A stretch of 64,000 bases of DNA from the NCBI GenBank assembly GCA_002309855.1, contig DBYD01000031.1, positions 61,830-125,829 on the forward strand, read 5' to 3'. A program made the translations under genes and the position numbers. The notes beneath the pieces are model-generated. The model was given only the letters and a program-made list of their open reading frames with translations, searched no databases and was not told where the DNA came from. The DNA is from Bacteroidales bacterium UBA1195 (lineage in GTDB: Bacteria > Bacteroidota > Bacteroidia > Bacteroidales > WCHB1-69). Below are positions 46,625 through 57,576 of the stretch, in pieces. The stretch's first letter is position 1. Each line of letters begins with the position of its first letter.

Positions 46625-49477
46625 ATGGCAACTACGTTTGAAGGCGAAGAGAAGGAGTTGGTTATCAAGGGGGCACGTGTGCACAACCTTAAAAATATTG
46701 ATGTCACCATCCCCAGGAACCGGCTTGTTGTGATTACAGGACTTTCCGGATCCGGCAAATCATCCCTCGCTTTCGACACCATCTATGCTGAAGGCCAGCG
46801 CAGGTATATGGAGACATTCTCCTCCTATGCCCGTCATTTTATCGGGGATATGATCCGTCCGGATGTGGACAAGATAACAGGTCTGAGTCCGGTAATCGCC
46901 ATTGAGCAGAAGACGGTAAACCGCAGCCCGCGCTCCACGGTCGGCACAGTGACGGAGATCTATGATTTTTTGCGCCTGCTTTATGCGCGTGTCTCCACCG
47001 CCTATTCATATCATACTGGGGAGCCGATGGTGCGATATACGGAAACGCAGATTGTCAATCTGATTATGGAGCGCTATTCCGGAAAAAAAATCCATTTGCT
47101 TTCACCACTTGTGCGTGGAAGGAAGGGGCACTATCGTGAAATTTTCCAGCAAATCCTTAAATGGGGTTTCCTCTATGCACGCATAGACGGAATTGTGCAG
47201 GAGGTGCTGGTCAGGATGCAGGTCGACCGCTACAAGACTCATAATATCGAGATGGTGGTTGACACTCTGGAGGTAAGGGAGGAGAACAGGCAGCGGCTGG
47301 TCAAATCCGTACAGACCGCCATGAAATTTGGGAAGGGCACCATGATGGTCCTGGATGTCACAAAGGTTGAACCCAAGCTGTTCAGCCGTTTCCTTATGTG
47401 TCCGACCACCGGCATATCCTATCCCGAACCGGAAGCCAACACCTTTTCTTTCAATTCCCCTTATGGCGCATGCCCCCATTGTCACGGTTTGGGGGAGGTG
47501 GTGGCGGTCGATTTCAACAAGCTGGTGCCAAATCCGGAAAAAAGCATCCGCGAAGGCGGGTTGGCTCCGTTGGGGAAATACAAGTCCAACTGGATGTTCC
47601 GTCAGATTGAACAGATGGCGCGCTATGAGGGCTTCACGCTGGACACCCCCATTGCGGAGATTCCCGAGGAGTCGCTCAACCGTATTTTGTATGGTTCGGA
47701 AAGTCCGATGTCAATAAATGATTCGGATGGGGAAGGTGAGGCCGTTGCCGTTTCCGACGGTTTTGAGGGCATTGTCAACTTCATCCTGTCCCAGAACACT
47801 GAGGAGGCTCCGGCCAACATCCGTAAGTGGGCGCAGCAGTTCATGCACACCCGTCCATGTGAGGCCTGTAACGGCACACGCCTGAAAAAGGAGGTGCTCC
47901 ATTTCCGAATCGGAGACCGCTCCATTGCCGACTTGTCGGCCATGGATCTTGTCAGGCTGCATGAATGGATGCTGCATGTGAACGATTACTTGGATGAGAG
48001 CAGGCAGTTGATAGCCAAAGATATTGTTAAGGAAATCATGGGGCGGCTGGATCTGCTGCTCTATCTGGGCATCGACTACCTTTGCCTGAACCGTTCCTCC
48101 CAAACCCTGTCGGGCGGGGAGGCGCAGCGCATCCGGCTGGCCACCCAAATCGGTTCGAGGCTGGTGAATGTGCTCTACATTCTGGATGAACCCAGCATAG
48201 GTCTGCACCAGCGGGACAACAACCGGCTCATCACCGCGCTGAAGAGGCTGCGTGATGCCGGCAATTCCGTGATTGTGGTGGAGCATGACCGCGACACCAT
48301 GCGTGCCGCCGATTATATTGTGGACATAGGCCCCGATGCCGGTTTGCGCGGAGGACATGTTCTTTCCGCAGGCAGTTATGCCGATTTGCTCCGTTCCGGT
48401 TCGCTTACGGCCGATTATCTGAACGGTGTGCGCCGGATAGGGTTGCCGAAAAAGCGGCGTCGTGGCAACGGGGATTCCTTGTGGTTGCGTGGAGCCTGTG
48501 GCAACAACTTGAAGGAGATAGATGTCCGTTTCCCGTTAGGGACTTTCATCTGCGTCACCGGTGTGTCTGGTAGCGGCAAATCCTCCCTGATAAACGGAAC
48601 CCTTTTCCCAATCCTTAACCACGCACTCTACCGTGCCGAAAAGAAACCGCTACCATACAGGGCGGTTGAAGGGCTTGAGCATATTGACAAGGTGATAGAG
48701 ATTGACCAGCTTCCGATCGGGCGCACACCGCGTTCCAATCCGGCCACATATATCGGGGTGTTTGATGAAATCCGGAAACTGTATGCCTCGCTCCCTGAAG
48801 CAAAAGTTCGCAATTATGCCGTGGGACGTTTCTCATTCAATGTTCCCGGCGGCCGTTGTGAAACCTGTAAGGGGTCGGGCATGCGCACCATTGAAATGAA
48901 TTTCCTTCCGGATGTCTACGTGCATTGTGAGACATGCAACGGCAAAAGGTACAATCGCGAGACATTGGAGGTTCGCTATAAAGGAAAATCTATCAGTGAT
49001 GTGCTGGAGATGAATGTGAACGAGGCGGTGACATTTTTTGAGGGAATCCCCTCCATCGCCTACAAGCTGCGGGTGTTGCAGAAGGTAGGGCTGGGGTATC
49101 TGGCGTTGGGGCAGCCGTCCACCACATTGTCGGGCGGAGAGGCGCAGCGTATAAAGCTTTCGGCGGAGCTCAGCCGGAAGGATACTGGACATACCTTTTA
49201 CATTTTGGACGAACCGACCACCGGACTTCATTTTGAGGACATCCGCATTCTGCTGGAAGTGCTGCAGCAACTTGTCGAGAGGGGAAACACTGTTCTTGTT
49301 GTTGAGCACAACATGGATGTGATAAAAGTGGCGGACCACATTATTGACATGGGACCCGAAGGGGGAGAACGCGGAGGTTGCGTGGTGGCCTCCGGAACGC
49401 CTGAGCAGGTCGTTCGCAAAGGTGTAGGCTATACCGCCCAATATTTGAAGGAATACGTGGAACATGCGGAAGATTGA
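46625..49477 (+). CDS. uvrA: Excinuclease ABC subunit A
   Basis: A 950-residue damage-recognition ATPase of nucleotide excision repair. Two ABC modules are seen: Walker [15 protein letters not shown] (about 39-52) with signature [17 protein letters not shown], and Walker [15 protein letters not shown] with signature [15 protein letters not shown]. The second zinc module (CETCKGSGM ... CETCNGKRY) has all four Cys. In the first, the usual CxxC is reduced ([19 protein letters not shown], then CPHCHGLG), so one Cys is replaced by Thr, which may be a trait of the lineage. The stop overlaps the start of the U32 gene by 14 bases. It may be one of two UvrA paralogues in the genome. Confidence 0.96.
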   Translation: MATTFEGEEKELVIKGARVHNLKNIDVTIPRNRLVVITGLSGSGKSSLAFDTIYAEGQRRYMETFSSYARHFIGDMIRPDVDKITGLSPVIAIEQKTVNRSPRSTVGTVTEIYDFLRLLYARVSTAYSYHTGEPMVRYTETQIVNLIMERYSGKKIHLLSPLVRGRKGHYREIFQQILKWGFLYARIDGIVQEVLVRMQVDRYKTHNIEMVVDTLEVREENRQRLVKSVQTAMKFGKGTMMVLDVTKVEPKLFSRFLMCPTTGISYPEPEANTFSFNSPYGACPHCHGLGEVVAVDFNKLVPNPEKSIREGGLAPLGKYKSNWMFRQIEQMARYEGFTLDTPIAEIPEESLNRILYGSESPMSINDSDGEGEAVAVSDGFEGIVNFILSQNTEEAPANIRKWAQQFMHTRPCEACNGTRLKKEVLHFRIGDRSIADLSAMDLVRLHEWMLHVNDYLDESRQLIAKDIVKEIMGRLDLLLYLGIDYLCLNRSSQTLSGGEAQRIRLATQIGSRLVNVLYILDEPSIGLHQRDNNRLITALKRLRDAGNSVIVVEHDRDTMRAADYIVDIGPDAGLRGGHVLSAGSYADLLRSGSLTADYLNGVRRIGLPKKRRRGNGDSLWLRGACGNNLKEIDVRFPLGTFICVTGVSGSGKSSLINGTLFPILNHALYRAEKKPLPYRAVEGLEHIDKVIEIDQLPIGRTPRSNPATYIGVFDEIRKLYASLPEAKVRNYAVGRFSFNVPGGRCETCKGSGMRTIEMNFLPDVYVHCETCNGKRYNRETLEVRYKGKSISDVLEMNVNEAVTFFEGIPSIAYKLRVLQKVGLGYLALGQPSTTLSGGEAQRIKLSAELSRKDTGHTFYILDEPTTGLHFEDIRILLEVLQQLVERGNTVLVVEHNMDVIKVADHIIDMGPEGGERGGCVVASGTPEQVVRKGVGYTAQYLKEYVEHAED

Positions 49478-51314
49478 ACTGCTTAGTCCGGCCAAGGATG
49501 CCTTTTGTGGTATGGAGGCGGTGAAGCATGGTGCGGATGCCGTCTATATCGGTGCGCCACGTTTCAGTGCACGGGCTGCCGCAAGCAATTCCTGGGAGGA
49601 TGTTGAACGGCTGGTACGCTTTGCACATCTGTACAGGGCCAAGGTGCATGTCGCCCTCAACACCATCTTGACAGATGCTGAGCTGGAGGAGGCGCACAAA
49701 ATGGCTGTCCGTTGTTATGAGATGGGTGTTGACGCGCTGATTGTGCAGGATATGGGGCTGCTGCGGACGGATTTGCCTCCCATCGCACTCCATGCAAGTA
49801 CGCAGACCGATGTCCGGACAATAGAAAAGGTGCGTTTTTTGGCTGCTGCCGGTTTTCAGCGTGTGGTGCTTGCCCGAGAACTCTCATTGGCGGAAATTTC
49901 ATCAATCCACAAGGCATGTCCTGTTGAGTTGGAGGCTTTCGTCCATGGTTCGCTATGTGTCTGCTATAGCGGACAATGTTACATGAGTTGCGTCTCTTGC
50001 GGACGTTCCGCCAACCGTGGGGAGTGCGCACAATACTGCCGTCTGCCGTATGACCTGACCGATGCTGATGGGCGCGTGCTGCAGCGAGGCAGGCACCTGC
50101 TGTCGCTGAAGGATATGGACCGTTCCGACTGTCTGGAGGAGATGCTTGAAGCCGGAATCACCTCCCTTAAGATTGAGGGCAGGCTCAAAGATGCGGATTA
50201 TGTGAAAAATATCACCTTGTTTTACCGGAGGAAATTGGATGCCCTGATGGAAAGGTCGGATGGAAGGTATGGAAGAGCCTCATTGGGAACTGTGCATGCC
50301 ACTTTTGAACCCAATCCGGAAAAAAGTTTCCATCGCGGCTCCACCGATTATTTCCTGCATGGTGTCCGTGGGGATATGGCCTCCATGGATAGTCCGAAAT
50401 CGTATGGAGAAATGGTGGGTAAGGTAACTTCTGTGCACAAGAGTTTCCTGATCTGTGAAGGCAGTGTCGGGCTGCAAAACGGGGACGGCCTCTGTTTTGT
50501 GGATGCGCAGGGTGTCTTGCATGGGTTCAGAGTAAATATGGTAAGGGATGGCAAAATATTCCCGCAGAGAAAACCGCCCGGACTGGTGGTTGGCGTTACT
50601 CTTTACCGCAATGAAGACAGGCTGTTCCGTAAAAAAATGGACAGGGAGACGTCACAGCGGCGAATACCTCTGGAAATTCTCTTTTATGAGACAGAAACCG
50701 GCTTTTCACTTCAGCTGGCAGACGAGGAGGGGCATCGGGTGACTGTGGAGCGTCCTGCGCAAAAACAGCTGGCGGAGAATCCGGAAATGCTTTATATCCA
50801 GTTGCGGAACCAGCTTTCAAAATTCGGACAGACGGAATTTGAAGCGACGATGCCTCAAATTCTGCTTCCACACCCTTGGTTTGTACCTGTATCACTGCTT
50901 GGTGATATGCGGCGGGAGGCGACCGGACGACTGCAGGAGTTGCGTTCGGCTTGGCGTCCGGCGGATGTTTTCCGCAAGGAAACAGATATGCCTTATCCTT
51001 TTGAAAGAGATGACAGGCACTTGGATTACCGTGCCAACGTGATGAATATTAAGGCCAAAGAGTTTTATATGGAACATGGGGCCGCTACGGTGGACTGGGC
51101 GATGGAGCATCCTGAACATGCTGCCGAGGAGATTCGGATGCTGATGCAATGCCGTTATTGTCTGCTTGATGCTCTGGGCGCCTGCAAAAAAAACAAATCA
51201 GGGAATTCCCTACAATATCATGAACCGCTTTATCTGCAGCATGGGAGCCTACGCTACAGGTTGCAATTTGACTGCAGTGCCTGTGAAATGTATGTGATTT
51301 CAGAACCAAAATAA
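49464..51314 (+). CDS. Peptidase U32 family protein (RlhA/YhbU-like)
   Basis: A 616-residue protein. The N-terminal TIM-barrel-like U32 domain shows [30 protein letters not shown] order (first 30 residues), EAFVHGSLCVCYSGQCYMS and NRGECAQYCRLPY with its Cys cluster, and SLKIEGRLKDADYV. The C-terminal extension has further Cys, ending in CSACEMYVI. Members of this family act in tRNA or rRNA hydroxylation (RlhA, TrhP) or are called collagenases; the real activity here is not known, and RNA modification is the better guess. It overlaps uvrA and is followed 16 bases later by the next gene. Confidence 0.9.
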   Translation: MRKIELLSPAKDAFCGMEAVKHGADAVYIGAPRFSARAAASNSWEDVERLVRFAHLYRAKVHVALNTILTDAELEEAHKMAVRCYEMGVDALIVQDMGLLRTDLPPIALHASTQTDVRTIEKVRFLAAAGFQRVVLARELSLAEISSIHKACPVELEAFVHGSLCVCYSGQCYMSCVSCGRSANRGECAQYCRLPYDLTDADGRVLQRGRHLLSLKDMDRSDCLEEMLEAGITSLKIEGRLKDADYVKNITLFYRRKLDALMERSDGRYGRASLGTVHATFEPNPEKSFHRGSTDYFLHGVRGDMASMDSPKSYGEMVGKVTSVHKSFLICEGSVGLQNGDGLCFVDAQGVLHGFRVNMVRDGKIFPQRKPPGLVVGVTLYRNEDRLFRKKMDRETSQRRIPLEILFYETETGFSLQLADEEGHRVTVERPAQKQLAENPEMLYIQLRNQLSKFGQTEFEATMPQILLPHPWFVPVSLLGDMRREATGRLQELRSAWRPADVFRKETDMPYPFERDDRHLDYRANVMNIKAKEFYMEHGAATVDWAMEHPEHAAEEIRMLMQCRYCLLDALGACKKNKSGNSLQYHEPLYLQHGSLRYRLQFDCSACEMYVISEPK

Positions 51315-51329
51315 CACATAGTATATCAG

Positions 51330-52451
51330 ATGGAAAAGAATAAGAGAAAAAGAAAAGTTGGATGGGTTGTCTATCAGGTTGTTGTGCATCTGTTTGCATT
51401 AGCCGGTGCGGCAATTGTTGGAGCATGGGCCCTTTACAAGCTGGGTGTCAGCAACAACAGCGGCAGTGTGGACAGGAACAATCGCTATCTGGCAGATTAT
51501 ACGGCTATTGTCACACAAGAGGATTCGGTGTCGGAGTTCATGGCCATGACCGACCGCTATGCCGAACTTGCCGTTTTGGGACGGATTTATCCCGAAAATG
51601 CGCGTCTTATCCATGAGGCGGGCTATTACACCGACCATCCTGATGCAATTAACCGGATGCTGTATGCCGCCGGTATGTATCTGAAGGACGATTCGCTGGC
51701 CGCCGGATATACGGAGGCGGTCCGGGAGATGCAGGAGCTGCTGCAGCGCTACGGTTTCGAACGGCGGCAGGGTAATGTCATTCCCTGGATGAACGACAGT
51801 AGCTGGACCCTGCTGCAGGATGCCATTGTGCGTGACAGCGCGGCCATCCGCAAGGCGGCCGCCCTGACCGGCGTGGATCCGAGACTTATTGTAGGCTGCA
51901 CCATGGGAGAACAGATCCGGCTTTTCCATACCGACAGGAAGCGTGAGGTGATAAAGCGTCATCTCGGCCCGGTCGCACTGACGGTACAGTCGCAGTTCTC
52001 GTTGGGTATCAACGGTATCAAGGATTTCACCGCAATGAAGGTGGAGGCTAACCTCAAGGACAGCACCTCGCTTTTCTACATGGGGCCGGCCTATGAGCAC
52101 CTGCTGGATTTCGAGACAGACAATCCGACGGAGGAGAGGCTGAACCGGCTGCTCAGCGAACGCAACCATTTCTATTCCTATCTTTATACCGCGTGTATCC
52201 TGAAACAGACCATGTGGCAGTGGAAACGCAGCGGGTATGATATTTCCGACCGCCCTGACATCCTCTTCACGCTTTTCAACCTTGGCTTCGGGGTTTCCAA
52301 ACCTCATGCCGAGCCGCGCTGCGGCGGTTCCAACATCCAGGTGAACGGGCGCAACTACACTTTCGGGGTGATTGGGAACGACTTTTTCTATTCCGGTGTG
52401 CTTGCGAAGGAGTTTCCGATACACCGCCAGTTGTTTTACGAAGTGAACTGA
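51330..52451 (+). CDS. Membrane-anchored lysozyme-like protein
   Basis: A 373-residue protein with a positively charged start (KNKRKRK) and one membrane helix (VVVHLFALAGAAIVGAWALY, about 18-37). The bulk should be in the periplasm. Residues about 170-260 (ALTGVDPRLIVGCTMGEQIRLF, then SQFSLGINGIKDFTAMKVEANL) look like a lytic-transglycosylase-like core, in which a Glu after the first helix would be catalytic, and the S-x-G-x-x-G-I-K pattern is typical of such folds. A role in peptidoglycan turnover is possible but unproven. It lies in the uvrA operon direction with short gaps. Confidence 0.55.
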   Translation: MEKNKRKRKVGWVVYQVVVHLFALAGAAIVGAWALYKLGVSNNSGSVDRNNRYLADYTAIVTQEDSVSEFMAMTDRYAELAVLGRIYPENARLIHEAGYYTDHPDAINRMLYAAGMYLKDDSLAAGYTEAVREMQELLQRYGFERRQGNVIPWMNDSSWTLLQDAIVRDSAAIRKAAALTGVDPRLIVGCTMGEQIRLFHTDRKREVIKRHLGPVALTVQSQFSLGINGIKDFTAMKVEANLKDSTSLFYMGPAYEHLLDFETDNPTEERLNRLLSERNHFYSYLYTACILKQTMWQWKRSGYDISDRPDILFTLFNLGFGVSKPHAEPRCGGSNIQVNGRNYTFGVIGNDFFYSGVLAKEFPIHRQLFYEVN

Positions 52452-52477
52452 TTTAATTTAATGAAAGGCCTGTAGCA

Positions 52478-53674
52478 ATGAAAAAGAAGATACATTTAGG
52501 TTTGTTGCCCAAAGTGTTGCTGGCCATTGTCCTGGGTGTGGTATGCTCCAGGTTCCTGCCGATGGGGGTGATGCGTGTTTTCTTCACCTTTAACGCTGTG
52601 TTCGGAAATTTTCTGAACTTTATTATCCCACTTATCATTGTCGGTTTGGTTGCCCCCGGCATCGCCGAGTTGGGTAAGGGTGCAGGCCGGCTTCTTGGGC
52701 TTACCGCGCTTTTGGCCTATCTCTCCACCGTGATAGCCGGTTTTTTCTCCTATGGCATCTGCAGGGGTGTCTATCCCTCTTTCCTGAAAATGGGGGATTT
52801 TGTCTCCTCTCAGGCGGAAATGGGCACGGAGTCCATAGCTCCATATTTCACCATTGAAATGCCTCCTGTCATGGGTGTGATGTCCGCTTTGGTGCTTGCC
52901 TTCGTCCTTGGACTCGGGCTGGCGGCGGTGCAGGGTGAGACCTTCAAAAATGTGCTGTCAGAATTCCGTGAGGTGGTCACCCTTACCATCTCAAAGGTGG
53001 TGATTCCGCTTTTCCCGCTATATATCTTCGGCATTTTCATGAAGCTTTGCGCCGAAGGTGAGGTCGGACGCATACTGCAGGTTTTCATCAAGGTGATTGC
53101 TGTCATTTTCGCCATCCACATTGTATGGCTGCTGCTGCAGTTTCTGGTGGCCGGAGCCGTTTCGCGGAAAAATCCCTTCCGCTGCCTTTGGAACATGCTT
53201 TCCGCTTATGTGACCGCACTTGGCACACAATCTTCTGCTGCAACAATTCCGGTGACTTTGGCCCAGGCCAGAAAAAACGGGGTGAGTGAGGGAATTGCCG
53301 ATTTTGTCATCCCATTGTGCGCCACCATACATCTGTCTGGAAGCACTCTTAAAATCGTCGCCTGCGCCTATGCCATCGTGCTGATGGGCGGGCTCCCCGG
53401 AGGTCTGGGGCTGTTTGCAGGCTTCATCTTCATGTTGGGCATCACCATGGTCGCCGCTCCTGGTGTGCCGGGAGGAGCCATAATGGCGGCCTTGGGACTG
53501 CTCTCATCCATGTTGGGTTTTGACGAGACCCTGCTCGGAATGATGATTGCGCTTTACATTACAATGGACAGTTTCGGCACCGCCTGCAACGTCACCGGTG
53601 ACGGCGCGATAGCTCTGATTGTGGATACGGTGTACCGCAGGAAGGAGAGAAAGGAGGTTGTGGCCGATGCGTAG
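52478..53674 (+). CDS. Dicarboxylate/amino acid:cation symporter (DAACS family)
   Basis: A 398-residue transporter with about eight membrane helices and two re-entrant loops. The first helices (LLPKVLLAIVLGVVCSRFLP and FNAVFGNFLNFIIPLIIVGL) and the serine-rich hairpin (ALGTQSSAATIPVTL) fit the family, as do the HP2 region with GVPGGAIM and the substrate site with MDSFGTACNVTGDGA. These proteins import glutamate, aspartate, succinate, serine or similar with Na+ or H+. The exact substrate cannot be read. The next gene starts 8 bases before its stop. Confidence 0.9.
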   Translation: MKKKIHLGLLPKVLLAIVLGVVCSRFLPMGVMRVFFTFNAVFGNFLNFIIPLIIVGLVAPGIAELGKGAGRLLGLTALLAYLSTVIAGFFSYGICRGVYPSFLKMGDFVSSQAEMGTESIAPYFTIEMPPVMGVMSALVLAFVLGLGLAAVQGETFKNVLSEFREVVTLTISKVVIPLFPLYIFGIFMKLCAEGEVGRILQVFIKVIAVIFAIHIVWLLLQFLVAGAVSRKNPFRCLWNMLSAYVTALGTQSSAATIPVTLAQARKNGVSEGIADFVIPLCATIHLSGSTLKIVACAYAIVLMGGLPGGLGLFAGFIFMLGITMVAAPGVPGGAIMAALGLLSSMLGFDETLLGMMIALYITMDSFGTACNVTGDGAIALIVDTVYRRKERKEVVADA

Positions 53675-54383
53675 GTTTTTCTTTGTCTGTCTGCTGTTTT
53701 CGCTTACCTCCTGCTCGCTGACCGCACAGGAAAATCTCTTTTCGTGTACAGTGGGGCGGGATTCCACGGATGAATTGTTTTTCTACTATCCGCAGTTCAC
53801 CTCCATCGGGCTGGCGTGCGGTACAATGCCGTACAATGACACATCTGTGGTGTTTTGTGCGGAGGCGGCTTACACGCACGCAATCCGGCGCAAGTTCAGT
53901 CATGACAACATTGACGGATGCCATGTCTGCGACGGTGTGAAATATACTGGGGCGGATTGCAAGGACAACACCGGCATGTTTGTATGGCATGGCGGAGCGT
54001 GGCAGTTTGTCTATCCTGCGAACGATGCGGTGATGGATTCTGCGGCCACCGATTCCTGCGGCATGGGTTTCGGACAGACCATGCTGATTTACCATAAGGC
54101 CCTGTTATTGCCGGTGCGCAATTTGAAGCAGGTCGCCCATTTCAGGGCGCTCTGCGAACGGCAGGGACAGCTCTGTGTAATAGATTCAAAGGATACGGTC
54201 ACTTTCGGACATTTCCTCTACCTGCTCTGCGCATGTGGTGTGGAAAATGCCCTGTATATGGATATGGGTAGCGGTTGGAACCATTCCTGGTACCGCGAAG
54301 TTGATGGCACCTTGCGTGAGATTTATCCGTACAGGCATCCCTATTGCACCAATTGGATTGTGTTCCGGCGGAAGGAGAATTAA
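53667..54383 (+). CDS. Exported protein, possibly phosphodiester-glycosidase-like
   Basis: A 238-residue protein starting MRRFFFVCLLFSLTSCSLTAQ, a signal peptide which could also be a lipoprotein signal (LTSC). Its later part (ICVIDSKDTVTFGHFLYLLCACGVEN-like order, then ALYMDMGSGWNHSWYRE) resembles the NAGPA / phosphodiester-glycosidase layout, in which a strand with DGGGS follows a helix; here the corresponding residues are DMGSG, so the match is weak. It is translated with an 8-base overlap with the symporter gene. Exact function unknown. Confidence 0.5.
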   Translation: MRRFFFVCLLFSLTSCSLTAQENLFSCTVGRDSTDELFFYYPQFTSIGLACGTMPYNDTSVVFCAEAAYTHAIRRKFSHDNIDGCHVCDGVKYTGADCKDNTGMFVWHGGAWQFVYPANDAVMDSAATDSCGMGFGQTMLIYHKALLLPVRNLKQVAHFRALCERQGQLCVIDSKDTVTFGHFLYLLCACGVENALYMDMGSGWNHSWYREVDGTLREIYPYRHPYCTNWIVFRRKEN

Positions 54384-54469
54384 TGGAAATACTGTTTCGG
54401 AAATGTTTTTCGCAGGAAGGGACAATTTTTTGCTTTGGGCCACGTTTCCATATATTGTTTGATTGAAAA

Positions 54470-57013
54470 ATGCAGATGCCAGCGTTGCGTGGAATTGTCA
54501 TCGGAATATTTTTATTGTGCTGCCTGCCGCCAGTGCGGGCGCAGCAGGAAATCCGTATCAGCGGCAAGGTGACGGATACACTGGGGCAACCGATTGAATT
54601 GGTTAATGTTGTTTTGAAAGATATGTCTCAGAAGGGGACCACTACCAATGAAAACGGCGCATTTTTCTTGTCTGTTCCGGCCAATCAGGAGGTGGTGCTG
54701 CTCTTTTCTTGTGTGGGATATGTCACTGTTGAGAGGAAGTTATTTGTCAGGAACGGCAAGAATCCATTTCTGCTGGTTCAGCTGGAACCGGATGCCATAC
54801 AGCTGAAGCCTGTGGTGACACGCGGGGAGCGCTACACCTTCAATACCGGTGTGGAATATATGGATGCGAAGATGATAACTCATCTTCCGACGATGGGCAG
54901 TGGAATTGAAGGGCTTATAAAGATATCCGGTCTGGGGGTGCATTCGCACGACGAGCTGAGTTCGCAGTACAATGTGCGGGGCGGAAGTTATGACGAGAAT
55001 CTGGTTTATGTCAACGGCATGGAGATTTTCCGGCCTTTTTTGATCCGTTCCGGACAGCAGGAGGGGTTGAGCTTCATCAATCCGGACATGGTCACCTCCG
55101 TATGCTTTTCGTCCGGTGGCTTTGAGTCCGCCTATGGTGACAAGACTGCCTCGGTGCTGGATGTGGAATATGCTGAGCCGGTCCGTTTTTCCGGCAGTGT
55201 GTCCGGCAGCTTTTTGGGTGGTTCCGCCCATGTGGGGGGCTGTTCAAAGAATCGGAAGTTTTCCTATCTGGCCGGGGCGCGATACCAGTCGAACGCCTAT
55301 ATGCTCAAGCAGATGCAGACACATGGCAACTACCAGCCCAATTTTACGGATGTGCAGCTGCTGCTTCGCTATACACCGGACGAAAGATGGAAATTTTCGA
55401 TGTTCGGCAACTTCGCCCGCAACGAATACAGGTTGGCTCCCGAAACCGGTGAGGCCACAATCGGCAATATTCTCACCACAATCCAGCGTCTGAACATCTA
55501 TTATGACGGGCAGGAGGTGGATGCTTACCGGACGTTATTCACTTCTGTAGCCGCCACCAGGATGTTCAGCCGCACTTCTGACATCACATTTTCCGCCACA
55601 TATTTCCGTACCATGGAAAAGGAGACTTTTGATATCAGTGCGGAATATTGGCTCAGCGACATTAATATGGACAACGGATCCGAATCGTTCGGTGAGTCCG
55701 TCTCATCCCGGGCGGTCGGCGGGGAACTGCGTCACGGACGCAATTTTTTGGATGCCGACATTTTCAATCTGGCGGTCCAAGGCCGCCATGCGTTGGGTGC
55801 CCATGAACTGCGTTGGGGACTTTCCGGTCGCGAGGAACTGATACGTGACCGGCTGGAAGAGTGGTATCTGTATGATTCCTCCTTCTATTCCCTGCCGCAT
55901 CCACATACGCTTCCAGGCGATACGGTACCTTTTTCCGATACGGCACGGCTGCTGACGGTCTCCTCTTTGCTTCAGAGCCGTAACAATGTCGGGAACGAAC
56001 GGCTTACCGCCTATCTGCAGGACCAGTGGTCCTTCGGTCTGGACCGTTTCCGGTACAAACTGACCACTGGAGTCCGCTTCTCCTACGCTACGATGAATGG
56101 TGAATGGTTCGTTACTCCGAGGGTGCGGTTCACCATCCAGCCTTTAGCAAATCAGAACCTTTCATTCTACGTGGCGGGCGGATGCTATTACCAGCCGCCG
56201 TTCTACAAGGAGATGCGTACCCCTTCAGGTGAAATCAATAACGATATCCGCAGCCAGAAGTCCTGTCATTTCATTCTGGGCGGCGACCTGCTCTTCAAAT
56301 GGGCGGAACGGCCGTTCAAACTGAGTGGGGAGGCCTATTACAAATATCTTTGGGACTTGGTCAGCTATGAGCTGGACAATGTCCGGACCATCTATTCCGG
56401 TTACAACGATGCCGACGGATATGCCATAGGAATGGATCTGAAGTTGAGCGGTGAAGTGGTGAAGGGGCTGGAATCGTGGCTGTCGGTTTCCTTGATGCAG
56501 ACCATGGAGGATATCCATGGCGACTATTATCTGCAATATTTTGACAGTCTGGGGCAGCAGCAGCGGGGTGCGGACGGTGCGGCACGTGTTGACACGGTTT
56601 ATCCGGGCTACATACCCCGACCGACCGACCAGCGGTTCTCCATTAACCTCTTTTTTCAGGATGAGATTCCGCACCATCCTGACTTCAAGGCGCATATCAA
56701 TCTGATATATTCCACTCCGCTTCCATACGGCATTGTGGGCACGCCGGCATACCAGTGGGCGAACCGGCGCGGCAAGGCCTATTTCCGCACTGATGTCGGC
56801 TTTTCCTGGCGCTTCCTCTCTGAAAACAATCAGCGGAAAAAGCCGTTCTCCCTGATCAGGACAGGTTATGTCACATTGGAAATCCTGAACATGTTCAATT
56901 ATTACAACATCATCTCCTACACGGCGGTGACCGACATTGACGGCAATTCATACCTGACCCCGAATTATCTGACCCCACGCCTGTATAACATCAAACTGCG
57001 CTTCGAATTCTGA
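54470..57013 (+). CDS. TonB-linked outer-membrane receptor with carboxypeptidase-like domain
   Basis: An 847-residue outer-membrane protein. Signal (VIGIFLLCCLPPVRAQ), a CarboxypepD_reg-like beta domain at about 28-110 (ISGKVTDTLGQPIELVNVVL and TTTNENGAFFLSV), a plug domain (PTMGSGIEGLIKISGLGV, QYNVRGGSYDENLVYVNGM, about 145-230), then beta-strands to the C-terminal residue Phe typical of barrel proteins (YNIKLRFEF). It takes up an unknown nutrient or complex through TonB energy. No SusD partner is next to it, so it is not a classical SusC/SusD pair. The NUDIX gene starts in its last codon (TGATG). Confidence 0.88.
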   Translation: MQMPALRGIVIGIFLLCCLPPVRAQQEIRISGKVTDTLGQPIELVNVVLKDMSQKGTTTNENGAFFLSVPANQEVVLLFSCVGYVTVERKLFVRNGKNPFLLVQLEPDAIQLKPVVTRGERYTFNTGVEYMDAKMITHLPTMGSGIEGLIKISGLGVHSHDELSSQYNVRGGSYDENLVYVNGMEIFRPFLIRSGQQEGLSFINPDMVTSVCFSSGGFESAYGDKTASVLDVEYAEPVRFSGSVSGSFLGGSAHVGGCSKNRKFSYLAGARYQSNAYMLKQMQTHGNYQPNFTDVQLLLRYTPDERWKFSMFGNFARNEYRLAPETGEATIGNILTTIQRLNIYYDGQEVDAYRTLFTSVAATRMFSRTSDITFSATYFRTMEKETFDISAEYWLSDINMDNGSESFGESVSSRAVGGELRHGRNFLDADIFNLAVQGRHALGAHELRWGLSGREELIRDRLEEWYLYDSSFYSLPHPHTLPGDTVPFSDTARLLTVSSLLQSRNNVGNERLTAYLQDQWSFGLDRFRYKLTTGVRFSYATMNGEWFVTPRVRFTIQPLANQNLSFYVAGGCYYQPPFYKEMRTPSGEINNDIRSQKSCHFILGGDLLFKWAERPFKLSGEAYYKYLWDLVSYELDNVRTIYSGYNDADGYAIGMDLKLSGEVVKGLESWLSVSLMQTMEDIHGDYYLQYFDSLGQQQRGADGAARVDTVYPGYIPRPTDQRFSINLFFQDEIPHHPDFKAHINLIYSTPLPYGIVGTPAYQWANRRGKAYFRTDVGFSWRFLSENNQRKKPFSLIRTGYVTLEILNMFNYYNIISYTAVTDIDGNSYLTPNYLTPRLYNIKLRFEF

Positions 57014-57576
57014 TGCATCCCTGCCATCCCGCCAAACGGTTCCGTTTCTGCCCATTTTGTGGCGGTTCTCATTTTGAGTGGGAGGGAAGAAAATCGCATC
57101 TTTGCGCCGATTGCGGACACCGGTTCTTTACAAATCCTGCTGCAGCGGTCATTGCTGTTATTGAAAATGAACGTGGGGAGGTGCTTTTTGTCCGCCGGAA
57201 GTATGATCCGGCCAAAGGCATGTTGGATTTGCCCGGCGGTTTTGTGGATTGTGGCGAACGGGCTGAGGATGCTCTGAAGCGTGAGGTGTTGGAGGAGGTG
57301 GGGCTACAGGTTGTCGGGGCCGATTTCCTGACGACGCTTCCCAACACTTATCTGTATGACGGTCTGCTATATTATACAACTGATCTAGCTTTCCGCTGCA
57401 AGGTTGGGGACTGGAGCCTGCTATCTGCCGGTGATGATGCGGCGGAATGCCGCCTGATGCCGCTTTCATCGGTGAAACCGGACGATATCGGCCTCGATTC
57501 CATCCGGAAATTGGTGGAGTTGCTCCAGCAGGGACTGGCAGGGAATGGTGTCAGCGGTTTTTCTTTTTCAGAATGA
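57013..57576 (+). CDS. NUDIX hydrolase with N-terminal zinc ribbon
   Basis: A 187-residue enzyme. The zinc ribbon has Cys13, Cys16, Cys31 and Cys34 (FCPFCGG and LCADCG), and the Nudix box G-x5-E-x7-REVxEE-x-G occupies 76-98 (GGFVDCGERAEDALKREVLE). This layout resembles NADH/ADP-sugar pyrophosphatases; the substrate is not predictable. The start ATG overlaps the TonB receptor stop by one base. Its end overlaps by 26 bases with a small minus-strand gene. Confidence 0.9.
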   Translation: MHPCHPAKRFRFCPFCGGSHFEWEGRKSHLCADCGHRFFTNPAAAVIAVIENERGEVLFVRRKYDPAKGMLDLPGGFVDCGERAEDALKREVLEEVGLQVVGADFLTTLPNTYLYDGLLYYTTDLAFRCKVGDWSLLSAGDDAAECRLMPLSSVKPDDIGLDSIRKLVELLQQGLAGNGVSGFSFSE

